Of a stretch of DNA of 41,297 nucleotides, positions 15,014-22,009 are shown one piece after another. A program made the translations under genes and the position numbers. The stretch's first letter is position 1; each line of letters begins with the position of its first letter. This stretch comes from CAZSVP01 sp964637185 (GTDB lineage Bacteria; Patescibacteriota; Saccharimonadia; CAILAD01; BJGX01), in assembly GCA_964637185.1 (NCBI GenBank), contig CAZWVB010000006.1, positions 1-41,297 on the forward strand. The letters run 5' to 3'. The notes under the pieces were generated by a model that was not told the origin of the DNA, searched no databases, and was given only the letters and a program-made list of their open reading frames with translations.

Positions 15014-17158
15014 ATGGCAGATATTCTCGACGGCTTGAATGACTCGCAGCGTGAAGCAGTGGTGACTACCGAGGGCCCGGTGCTGATGCTGGCTGGTGCC
15101 GGGTCGGGCAAGACCAAAGCCCTGACCCACCGCATAGCCTATATCGTGCAAGAAAAAAAGGTGAATCCTGCCAACATCCTAGCGGTGACCTTCACTAACA
15201 AAGCGGCCGGCGAGATGCGTCATCGCCTAGCTCGGCTGTGCGGATTTCACGAAGACAATGCCAGCTACTTCCCATTCCTCGGCACCTTCCACAGCATCGC
15301 CAACCGTATATTGAGGCGCGAGGCTGAGTCGATTGGCTATAGCAGTAATTTTCTTATCTACGACATGGCTGACAGCCAGAGCCTAGTCAAACAAATTCTC
15401 AAAGAGTTGCAGCTGGACGAGAAGAAAATCACGCCAGGCAGTGTACTCCATAGCATCTCCGGCGCCAAGAATGAGCTAATTACACCGGAGAAGTTTGCCG
15501 AGCTGGCCCATGGTGTAGCCCAAACCCAAGCTGCTGAGATCTATCCGCGCTACCAAGCCAAGCTACGCGAGGCCGACGCTATGGACTTTGACGACATGAT
15601 CATGAATATGGTGCAGCTGATCAGATCCGACGAGGCGATACTACAAAAATACCAACAGCAGTTTGCCTACATCATGGTCGATGAGTACCAAGACACCAAT
15701 CTAGCGCAATACGAGCTGATTCATCTGCTCGCTCGTGCCCACAGTAATATCTGCGTGGTGGGTGACGATTGGCAAAGCATCTATAGCTGGCGCGGTGCCA
15801 ACTATCAAAACATTCTCAATTTCGAGCGCGATTACCCCGATGCTAAGGTGGTGAAACTCGAGCAAAACTACCGCAGTACCCAGACGATTCTTGATGCGGC
15901 CTATGCAGTAATAGCGCGCAACACCGACCGCACCGACAAAAAGCTCTGGACTGAGTCGGGGGCTGGTGAAAAGGTGGCCATTGTACAAGTAGGCAATGAG
16001 CTTGACGAGGGCCGGTTTGTCGTCCAAACCATCGAGGATGCTATGCGAGCAGATAGCCGAGTATCCCGACACGACTTTGCTGTGCTATACCGCACCAATG
16101 CCCAGAGCCGCGCGCTCGAAGAGTCATTTCTGCGCTTTAATATGCCGTATCAAATTGTGGGTGGAGTACGTTTCTACGACCGCAAAGAGATCAAAGACTT
16201 GCTGGCCTATCTGCGCGTGGTAGCCAATCCGATGGATCGGGTGAGTCTGGGTCGGATCATCAATGTGCCGGCGCGCAGCCTTGGCGAGAAAAGTGTCACT
16301 ACGCTGTTGCAGGCTGCTGATCAGGCCGAGCGGCCAATACTAGATACCATGCTGGAGGCTACCAATGTTAATGGTTTGACACCTCGCGCAGCCAAGGCCT
16401 TTACCGGCTTTGCTCAGATGGTTATGGAACTGCAAGAGTTTGCAAAAGTCCACAGTGTTAGCGAAACACTCGAAGAGACCATCAAACAGACTGATTATCG
16501 AAGCTATCTTGAGGGTGACACACCGACAGCTGAGGACCGGCTGGAGAATGTAGCCGAGCTGGTTGGCGTAGCTCGTAACTACGATGCGACTGATGTAGCA
16601 ACATTTCTTAGTGAGATTACACTGCTTGCCGATGTCGATAGTATGAAAGAAGGCAGCGATGCTGTGACCATGATGACGCTGCATAGCGCCAAAGGGCTGG
16701 AGTTTGATACCGTCTTCATGGTAGGTATGGAAGAGGGCATCTTCCCACACAGCCGTACCTTCTTTGAGCCGACCGAGCTTGAGGAAGAGCGCCGACTTTG
16801 CTATGTCGGTATGACACGCGCCAAATCCAAACTCTACATGATACATGCCAGCTCAAGGCTGCTTTACGGTACCACTCAGCACAATGTGCCATCGCGCTTT
16901 TTGGCTGAGCTGCCAGCCGAGCTGGTCGAGAACAATACTAGGGCCAATACACTGGCAGGTCTGCTGGACACCCAACCAGCCGACGAATTCTCACAAGAAG
17001 CCAGCTACCCTACGCTTATGGTCGGTGATGAGATCGAGCATCCGGTGTTTGGTCGTGGCACTGTGCAAAGTGGCGGCGAAGAAGAGGTAGTAGTACGATT
17101 CCATAGAGTGGGAGTGAAGACTATCAACTTAGCTTATGCCCCGATTAAGAAATTATAA
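15014..17158 (+). CDS. pcrA: Superfamily 1 DNA helicase (PcrA/UvrD type)
   Basis: 714 residues, usual for PcrA/UvrD. It is an ATP-driven 3'-5' DNA helicase used in repair and in removing proteins from DNA. Motifs in order: GLNDSQREAV (Q motif), AGAGSGKT (Walker A), AVTFTNKAAGEMRHR (Ia), GTFHSIANRIL, MVDEYQDTN (Walker B), VVGDDWQSIYSWRGA (III), KLEQNYRST (IV), VTMMTLHSAKGLEFDTVFM (V) and EEERRLCYVGMTRAKSKL (VI). The C-terminus ends with the PcrA-like tail GDEIEHPVFGRGTVQS, likely for RNA polymerase or protein contact. The stop codon TAA lies inside the TATAAT -10 box of the next gene. Confidence 0.95.
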   Translation: MADILDGLNDSQREAVVTTEGPVLMLAGAGSGKTKALTHRIAYIVQEKKVNPANILAVTFTNKAAGEMRHRLARLCGFHEDNASYFPFLGTFHSIANRILRREAESIGYSSNFLIYDMADSQSLVKQILKELQLDEKKITPGSVLHSISGAKNELITPEKFAELAHGVAQTQAAEIYPRYQAKLREADAMDFDDMIMNMVQLIRSDEAILQKYQQQFAYIMVDEYQDTNLAQYELIHLLARAHSNICVVGDDWQSIYSWRGANYQNILNFERDYPDAKVVKLEQNYRSTQTILDAAYAVIARNTDRTDKKLWTESGAGEKVAIVQVGNELDEGRFVVQTIEDAMRADSRVSRHDFAVLYRTNAQSRALEESFLRFNMPYQIVGGVRFYDRKEIKDLLAYLRVVANPMDRVSLGRIINVPARSLGEKSVTTLLQAADQAERPILDTMLEATNVNGLTPRAAKAFTGFAQMVMELQEFAKVHSVSETLEETIKQTDYRSYLEGDTPTAEDRLENVAELVGVARNYDATDVATFLSEITLLADVDSMKEGSDAVTMMTLHSAKGLEFDTVFMVGMEEGIFPHSRTFFEPTELEEERRLCYVGMTRAKSKLYMIHASSRLLYGTTQHNVPSRFLAELPAELVENNTRANTLAGLLDTQPADEFSQEASYPTLMVGDEIEHPVFGRGTVQSGGEEEVVVRFHRVGVKTINLAYAPIKKL

Positions 17159-17159
17159 T
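17154..17159 (+). promoter_or_regulatory. -10 box overlapping the pcrA stop; leaderless promoter of the hydrolase gene
   Basis: TATAAT contains the pcrA TAA stop (17156-17158) and ends 6 nt before ATG 17166. Confidence 0.65.
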
Positions 17160-17165
17160 AGAGCA

Positions 17166-17876
17166 ATGCTGGAGCTTACTATTAACAGTGACCAAGAAGA
17201 TCTATTCGCGCTTGGAAGCTTTGATAACCCAAGCGGCAGTGGAGTGTTATTTCTCTCTGGTGGTGCCAATATCCCGCTCAAAGAGAGTTTTTATCCACGA
17301 CTGCAGCAGCAGCTGGAACAAAACGGCGTAAATAGTTTGAGCTTTGATTATAGAGGCGTTGGATCATCCTCGATCCCACTTGGGAAAACCAGTCTTATGA
17401 CGCGAGTTGAGGATGCAAAAGCAGCCAGCAAGCTATTGAACAGCAAAATTCAGGGAAAATTGTTCGTGGTTGGTCTAAGCATGGGTGGTTCGACTGCTAT
17501 TCAGCTAGCTTCTGATGTCGATTTTTTTGACGGCATAGCGCTTATCTATCCTGCGGCTTATTCCAATGTAGCTCGCACCAAATTGTTTGGCGAGCAGTTC
17601 AAAACAGAGATCTCCAAACCAAACAGCTGGCAGACGGCGCCAGAATTTGAAGAACTTGAGAGGTATAACGGTGATCTATTTCTCGCATACGGCGAAAAAG
17701 ATGCAATTGTCCCACAAAGAATTCTCAGTCGATATGCAACGATTGTAAGATCAAAAGGAGGGCAAGTCCTGACTTTCCCAAATGCAGAGCACTCGTTTAT
17801 GCGCAGTGATGACCCTGTAAGCTTGCGTGCTGCTAGTCAAGTTATGGATGGCATCATCGCTATGTTGAATAAATAA
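17166..17876 (+). CDS. Alpha/beta hydrolase
   Basis: 236 residues with a complete alpha/beta-hydrolase pattern: SFDYRGVGSSS after strand 4, nucleophile elbow GLSMGG (Ser105), LAYGEKDAIVP (likely catalytic Asp) and FPNAEHSF (catalytic His). No signal peptide, so cytoplasmic. It belongs with small esterase/acyl-peptidase-like hydrolases; the substrate cannot be named. The start at ATG 17166 (MLELTINSDQ) is preferred to an in-frame start at 17136 inside pcrA, because TATAAT at 17154 ends 6 nt before it. Followed by a ~100-nt spacer holding the promoter of the Rpf-like gene. Confidence 0.82.
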   Translation: MLELTINSDQEDLFALGSFDNPSGSGVLFLSGGANIPLKESFYPRLQQQLEQNGVNSLSFDYRGVGSSSIPLGKTSLMTRVEDAKAASKLLNSKIQGKLFVVGLSMGGSTAIQLASDVDFFDGIALIYPAAYSNVARTKLFGEQFKTEISKPNSWQTAPEFEELERYNGDLFLAYGEKDAIVPQRILSRYATIVRSKGGQVLTFPNAEHSFMRSDDPVSLRAASQVMDGIIAMLNK

Positions 17877-17892
17877 TGTGTTCATAGGCGGC

Positions 17893-17922
17893 TTGACAGC
17901 GGTTATGCTCCGAGACTATACT
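17893..17922 (+). promoter_or_regulatory. Strong sigma-70 promoter upstream of the Rpf-like gene
   Basis: Consensus TTGACA, an 18-nt spacer, then TATACT. Transcription would begin near 17929 and give a leader of about 50 nt, an exception to the leaderless pattern. A second possible -10, TATAAG at 17967-17972, lies 7 nt before the GTG. Confidence 0.65.
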
Positions 17923-17949
17923 AGTTAACAGCAAAAGAGAGACAAAAAC

Positions 17950-18014
17950 AAAAGCCTTTTACACTGTATAAGTAATTTTGTGTGTCGTGGTATAACCAAG
18001 AGGCTTTTTATTTT
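17950..18014 (+). promoter_or_regulatory. Possible attenuator hairpin around the Rpf-like start codon
   Basis: AAAAGCCT in the leader can pair with AGGCTTTT just inside the coding region, followed by TATTTT. The loop of more than 40 nt holds the GTG start and short ACAC/GTGT pairs. It resembles a terminator that would also hide the start. The pairing is seen; the regulation is inferred, and it does not match the ydaO riboswitch found near some rpf genes. Confidence 0.3.
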
Positions 18015-19194
18015 ACGTAATCCCTCAAACAATAGTATTCGTAACTCGATCATACGCTATGCGCTTCTAGTGATCGCTGTGCTCGTTGTGGCTAGTCTAG
18101 GCGTCAGTGCCTACGCCAACAACGACCTTCATATCAATTCACAAGTTTTTGCTGATGGCCAAAGCCTTGTGAGTCTATATGCTGATGGTCAGCGCAAGAC
18201 CGTGCCGGTGTCAGCCAATACAGTAGGTGAAGCTCTCGACAAACTCGGTGTTAAACTAAAAGAAGGCGATGTGGTCGAGCCAGCCGCTGATACCAAGATC
18301 AGCCAAGCCCTCACCAACATCAATGTCTACCGTGGTCTGCCATATCTGGTAGTAGACGGCAACAAACGACGCATCGTCCAGAGCGGCTATCGCAGCCCGC
18401 GCCAGATCATTGATGCTGCAGGCGTTACGGTCTATCCCGAAGACACCATCACCGAGACTCGAGTTGATGATTTCTTGGGTGAGAAGGCTGTGGGCAGCCG
18501 GCTCGATATTGTGCGCGCTACGCCAGTCAATGTACTTATCGGCGGCAAGCCATTTGTATTTCGTACCAACCAAAAGACGGTAGCAGGCCTGCTCAAAGAG
18601 AAAGGTATCAATCTAGAGGCTAATGACCGCATGGATGTGGCACCCACTGAGCCGATCCACTCGGGCATGAAGATAGTGATAGCTAGGTTTAGCCAAGGCT
18701 TGCAACAAGAATTCGAACCGATACCAGCCGGCGAGCAGATCAGCTACGACCCCAATCAACTGCTTGGCTACGAGGCTGTGACATTTGCCGGCGTAGACGG
18801 CAAGAAGATGGTGACGTATGTGGTGGATCAGCAAGATGGCAAGCCAGTCGGCCGCCACGCCATCCAAGAAGATGTGGTTACTCCACCGCAGCCCAAACAA
18901 ATCGTACGCGGTAGCAAGGTCGATCCTGTTGGCACCAACGCCGAGATACTACGTAAGCTGCGACAGTGTGAGGCTGGCGGCAACTATCAGCGCAACTCAG
19001 GTAATGGCTACTATGGTGCTTATCAATTCAGTTATGGCACATGGGCCAAATACGGTACTGGCTATGAGCGAGCCGATCTAGCTCCACCAGATGTCCAAGA
19101 TGCTATAGCTATCAAAAATGCTCGCATCAGTAGTTTTTGGAGTCAATGGCCGAGTTGTTCTATCAAACTAGGATTGCCCAAATACCCATACTGA
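17980..19194 (+). CDS. Secreted Rpf-like cell-wall lytic protein (DUF348 x3, G5, transglycosylase-like domain)
   Basis: 404 residues. An N-terminal signal or anchor helix (~30-48, ending VSAYAN) is followed by three DUF348 repeats (~50-205; each has a short strand pair, then a TVGEALDKLGV-type helix), a G5 domain (~205-285), a linker and a resuscitation-promoting-factor/transglycosylase-like domain (~310-404). The catalytic Glu is in LRQCEAGGNYQ, followed by GNGYYGAYQFSYGTW and two more cysteines near the end. It should cleave or remodel peptidoglycan outside the cell. The GTG start is the only usual start codon before the hydrophobic helix, but it has no Shine-Dalgarno, so the exact start is uncertain. 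Confidence 0.88.
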   Translation: MCRGITKRLFILRNPSNNSIRNSIIRYALLVIAVLVVASLGVSAYANNDLHINSQVFADGQSLVSLYADGQRKTVPVSANTVGEALDKLGVKLKEGDVVEPAADTKISQALTNINVYRGLPYLVVDGNKRRIVQSGYRSPRQIIDAAGVTVYPEDTITETRVDDFLGEKAVGSRLDIVRATPVNVLIGGKPFVFRTNQKTVAGLLKEKGINLEANDRMDVAPTEPIHSGMKIVIARFSQGLQQEFEPIPAGEQISYDPNQLLGYEAVTFAGVDGKKMVTYVVDQQDGKPVGRHAIQEDVVTPPQPKQIVRGSKVDPVGTNAEILRKLRQCEAGGNYQRNSGNGYYGAYQFSYGTWAKYGTGYERADLAPPDVQDAIAIKNARISSFWSQWPSCSIKLGLPKYPY

Positions 19195-19215
19195 GATACG
19201 GAACAGGTGTGTTTC

Positions 19216-19224
19216 TGATAGAAT
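19216..19224 (+). promoter_or_regulatory. Extended -10 promoter, leaderless (GTG start), for the Nudix gene
   Basis: TGATAGAAT ends 6 nt before GTG 19231. Confidence 0.68.
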
Positions 19225-19230
19225 AGTTCT

Positions 19231-19719
19231 GTGGATCGCACAGAACTATTTCGTTATGACAAAGACTGGCCGTATCATGTGTCTGCTGGCACGGTAACTT
19301 TGCGTAAATTAGATTACGGCTACGAAGTGGCATTGTTGCATCGTGGAGCTGAGAATTTTGGCGAGGAGAGCTGGCATTTGCCCAAAGGGACATTACATAA
19401 CAATGAAACGCTTGAGCACACTGCTCTACGTGAGACTAGCGAAGAGGCTGGTATAGAAGTAAAACTACTTGGTTACATTGGAGCGATACAGCAAAGTTGG
19501 CACAACAAACAGAGCGGCATACTTATAGACAAGACCACACACTACTTTGTAGCCAAATATGTTGGTAAAGCTAATAAGCCCATGGATCATGAACACGATG
19601 ATTTGCAGTGGCTACCAGTTGAGGAGGCCAAACAGAAGACCAACCTTGAACCTAAGCAGGAAGATGAGGTAATTGATTGCGCTTTGGAATATTTGGAGAA
19701 GTTCAATGCATCTCTCTGA
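19231..19719 (+). CDS. Nudix hydrolase
   Basis: 162 residues with a textbook Nudix box at 53-75: Gly53, Glu59, Arg67-Glu68, Glu71-Glu72 and Gly74-Ile75 match Gx5Ex7REUxEExGU. It hydrolyses a nucleoside diphosphate linked to another group; the sequence does not say which. The segment SWHLPKG before the box is typical. The GTG start is supported by TGATAGAAT 6 nt upstream. Its end overlaps the next gene by 14 nt, and it heads a tightly packed run (YunG-like, kinase) probably made as one transcript. Confidence 0.92.
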   Translation: MDRTELFRYDKDWPYHVSAGTVTLRKLDYGYEVALLHRGAENFGEESWHLPKGTLHNNETLEHTALRETSEEAGIEVKLLGYIGAIQQSWHNKQSGILIDKTTHYFVAKYVGKANKPMDHEHDDLQWLPVEEAKQKTNLEPKQEDEVIDCALEYLEKFNASL

Positions 19720-20092
19720 ATTATACGAAGCAATTCGTAATAGTTGGTCGAAGGATACATCTTACACGCCGCAGGAATGGAGCATGAATAACAATGCACG
19801 CGGTCAATGTGTGGTGACGGCTCTAGTAATACAAGACTTGGGCGGTGGAAGTCTTCAGAAGTCGCTGGTTACTTTTGAAGACGGAACAAATGAAAAACAT
19901 TACTTTAATATCTTGTCTGATGGTACCGAAATCGATCTCACTGCATCACAATACAAAACTGGTACACAAATTTCGCAGATTGATTCAGAAATTAATCAAC
20001 AAAAGTTGCGAGAGAAGCTACTGGACAAAGGTGATACCAATCGAAGATATCAACTGCTAAAATCACGAGTCCAAAAATATGGCCAAGCATAA
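19706..20092 (+). CDS. YunG-like protein
   Basis: 128 residues from ATG 19706 (MHLSELYEAI). The order SWSKDTSY, then ARGQCVVTALVIQD, then EKHYFNI and TEIDLTASQ matches what I recall of the Bacillus YunG family. Cys35 in RGQC and His65 in KHYFN are spaced like a papain/transglutaminase-type pair, so a cysteine hydrolase role is possible but unproven. An earlier in-frame start at 19673 lies deeper in the Nudix gene and was rejected because the family begins near the chosen ATG. It overlaps the Nudix gene by 14 nt and the following kinase by 14 nt, pointing to coupled expression. Confidence 0.72.
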   Translation: MHLSELYEAIRNSWSKDTSYTPQEWSMNNNARGQCVVTALVIQDLGGGSLQKSLVTFEDGTNEKHYFNILSDGTEIDLTASQYKTGTQISQIDSEINQQKLREKLLDKGDTNRRYQLLKSRVQKYGQA

Positions 20093-20573
20093 TTACTTGG
20101 TCGAGGGAATCTCTGGTAGCGGCAAATCCACAGTACGTAAGGAGTTGGAAATGCGCGGCTATCATGCGATTGAGGCCGACCATGTGTTTGGCTACTTTGG
20201 TGATCCTAAAACGGGCAAGCCAACTACTGAGAAATCACAACTCAACTGGATATGGGATGTTGAAAAAGTTGATGCTGTGCTAGGAGACAGCTCGCGTGAC
20301 ATTACTTTTGTTTGTGGTGGCGCTATGAACCAACAGAAGCTTGAGCATCATTTTGATAAGATCTTCATACTTCAAGTCGATGATGCTACTCTCAAGGATC
20401 GTATAATGAGCCGCACCAGTCACGATTTTGGCAAGAAACCGGAAGACTTGGCTCGCCAGCTAGAATGGAACAAAGGCGTAGATACATATGCCAGACAAAA
20501 AGGCGCCGTCTTGATTGATGCTAGTCATCCAATTGAAAAAGTTGTCGATGATATTTTGAGCTATCTAAAGTGA
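20079..20573 (+). CDS. P-loop nucleotide kinase-like protein
   Basis: 164 residues. Walker A is GISGSGKST at 10-18, followed by a helix and EADHV, where small kinases bind substrate. A later IFILQVDDATLKDRIMSRTSHDFG looks like the lid region with arginines, and the C-terminus has VLIDASHPIEKVVDDIL, as in adenylate/shikimate-kinase-like proteins. The phosphate acceptor is unknown. It overlaps the YunG-like gene by 14 nt. Its TGA stop forms the first three bases of the TGATAATAT promoter of the next gene. Another P-loop protein at 38345-38920 shares the general size and opening but is not a close copy. Confidence 0.75.
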   Translation: MAKHNYLVEGISGSGKSTVRKELEMRGYHAIEADHVFGYFGDPKTGKPTTEKSQLNWIWDVEKVDAVLGDSSRDITFVCGGAMNQQKLEHHFDKIFILQVDDATLKDRIMSRTSHDFGKKPEDLARQLEWNKGVDTYARQKGAVLIDASHPIEKVVDDILSYLK

Positions 20574-20579
20574 TAATAT
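20571..20579 (+). promoter_or_regulatory. Extended -10 promoter sharing the kinase stop codon; leaderless for the cysteine hydrolase
   Basis: TGATAATAT starts with the kinase TGA stop and ends 6 nt before ATG 20586. Confidence 0.65.
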
Positions 20580-20585
20580 AATGAT

Positions 20586-21194
20586 ATGAATATTCGTATA
20601 CTCTCAGTTGATTTGCAAAAAGACTTTTCAGCGCCAGGTGGGAAGCATTTTCATCCTCATCCAAATGTAAAATTTATCAAAGCAGAACTACTGCCGTTCT
20701 TGCGTGAGAATGGTATTAAGATAGCCGAAATAATCTCCGACTATCGTCAGCCTCGTCCGGGTGATCGCGATGCTAGTTGTTTGCCTGGTACCACCGGATA
20801 TGAGTCTGAAATACCAGCCGATTTAAAACTTCAGCCTGTTTGGGTGAAATGCATGAATTCACCAATCTGGACTCGTGATGGAGTCGGCGATGCATCCAAA
20901 CAAGCCGGCCTGCCCTATGAAGATACTAAAGAGTTTGGTAGCTGGCTAGACAAGATAGTTGGAAAGGCTGGAGAAGTTGATATTGTTTTGATTGGTCTTA
21001 CGATTGACTGCTGTGTACTATGTACAGCCCAGGAGTTGAGCATGCGTGGGTATAAAGTATTTGTTTTGAGAGAAGGCGTTGATCCTTACTCGGGTGATCA
21101 AACGCAAAAGCAGCAGATACTTGATGGGCCAATACTTAACAATTGGGCAAAAACAATTGGTTGGGAGCAGCTAAAGCAGAGGCTGCAAAGTTGA
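20586..21194 (+). CDS. Isochorismatase/nicotinamidase-family cysteine hydrolase
   Basis: 202 residues. The triad of the family is visible: Asp9 in SVDLQKDF, Lys88 in VWVKCMNSPIW, and Cys143 in GLTIDCCVLCTAQEL. HFHPHP and the nearby aspartates could help bind metal as in nicotinamidases. Nicotinamide deamidation is a reasonable guess, given how common NAD salvage is in reduced genomes, but isochorismatase-family members act on several amides and ureas. A leaderless promoter precedes it. The TGA stop overlaps a TTG that fits the start of the rRNA methyltransferase gene (TTGA), so the two are probably coupled. Confidence 0.85.
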   Translation: MNIRILSVDLQKDFSAPGGKHFHPHPNVKFIKAELLPFLRENGIKIAEIISDYRQPRPGDRDASCLPGTTGYESEIPADLKLQPVWVKCMNSPIWTRDGVGDASKQAGLPYEDTKEFGSWLDKIVGKAGEVDIVLIGLTIDCCVLCTAQELSMRGYKVFVLREGVDPYSGDQTQKQQILDGPILNNWAKTIGWEQLKQRLQS

Positions 21195-21973
21195 AAGCCA
21201 AAAAGTCATTTGGGCAGAATTGGCTGCGTGATGACGCGACACTAGATGAAATCGTTGCTGCAGCCGAGCTCAGTATCAGAGACACTGTGTTGGAAGTAGG
21301 GCCTGGGCTAGGCACGCTTACGAGCAAGCTGGTCAAAAAAGCTGGTAAGGTCGTGGCGGTTGAGGCAGACCAGGATCTGATACCTTATCTACTAGACCAG
21401 GCTGCCAAAGTAAACAACCTAGAAATTGTCCGTGGGGACATACTCAAGTTTGATCTGACCAAGCTACCGGCAGGCTACAAAGTAGTAGCCAACATACCGT
21501 ACTATCTCACCAGCAATCTCATCCGCAACTTACTAGAAGCTAGCAACCCGCCAACTGCTATGGTTTTGCTGGTCCAAAAAGAAGTTGCTGAGCGGATAGT
21601 TGCTGGCCCGGGGCAGATGTCGGTGCTCAGCTTCTCTGTGCAATACTACGGCGAAGCAACAATTGTACGTGATGTCAGCCGAGAATTATTCGACCCTGTG
21701 CCACAAGTAGACAGTGCTATCATCAAAATTATGCGACATACCGAGCCGGTCTTTGCGGCCGATACAAGACTATTGTTTCGATTGGTCAAAGCCGGCTTTG
21801 GGGAGAAGCGCAAGATGTTGCGTAACAGTCTTAGTGGCGGTCTACATGTGGATCAGTCTGCGATCGAAGAATTACTTACGGCTGCTCAAATCAGCCCTAC
21901 GGCCCGCGCTCAAGAGCTCAGTATGCAACAGTGGAGAGATCTATATACGGCTGCAAAAACAGTTCTGCAATAA
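21191..21973 (+). CDS. rsmA: 16S rRNA adenine dimethyltransferase KsgA
   Basis: 260 residues from the chosen TTG. It dimethylates two adjacent adenines near the 3' end of 16S rRNA during small-subunit assembly. Motifs: KKSFGQNWL at the N-terminus, LEVGPGLGTLT (SAM motif I), VVAVEADQDL, GDILKFDL and NIPYYLTSNLI (motif IV), then LVQKEVAERIVA and VDSAII. In-frame TTG codons at 21143 and about 21161 also exist. TTG 21191 is preferred because it overlaps the previous stop by 4 nt and starts the protein at the usual place, just before KKxFGQN. Confidence 0.93.
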   Translation: MKAKKSFGQNWLRDDATLDEIVAAAELSIRDTVLEVGPGLGTLTSKLVKKAGKVVAVEADQDLIPYLLDQAAKVNNLEIVRGDILKFDLTKLPAGYKVVANIPYYLTSNLIRNLLEASNPPTAMVLLVQKEVAERIVAGPGQMSVLSFSVQYYGEATIVRDVSRELFDPVPQVDSAIIKIMRHTEPVFAADTRLLFRLVKAGFGEKRKMLRNSLSGGLHVDQSAIEELLTAAQISPTARAQELSMQQWRDLYTAAKTVLQ

Positions 21974-21994
21974 TTATCCAACAGATAACAGCTA

Positions 21995-22003
21995 TGCTAT
22001 TAT
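21995..22003 (+). promoter_or_regulatory. Extended -10 promoter, leaderless, for the transglutaminase-like gene
   Basis: TGCTATTAT, preceded by CTA, ends 6 nt before ATG 22010. Confidence 0.7.
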
Positions 22004-22009
22004 ATAGAG

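Noticed and set aside
16340..16846. Minus-strand ORF of 168 residues inside the helicase gene
   Set aside because: Shadow of conserved helicase motifs V and VI on the other strand.
17877..18014. ydaO/c-di-AMP riboswitch before the Rpf-like gene
   Set aside because: The leader is only ~50 nt and lacks the conserved ydaO core; only a simple long-range pairing is visible.
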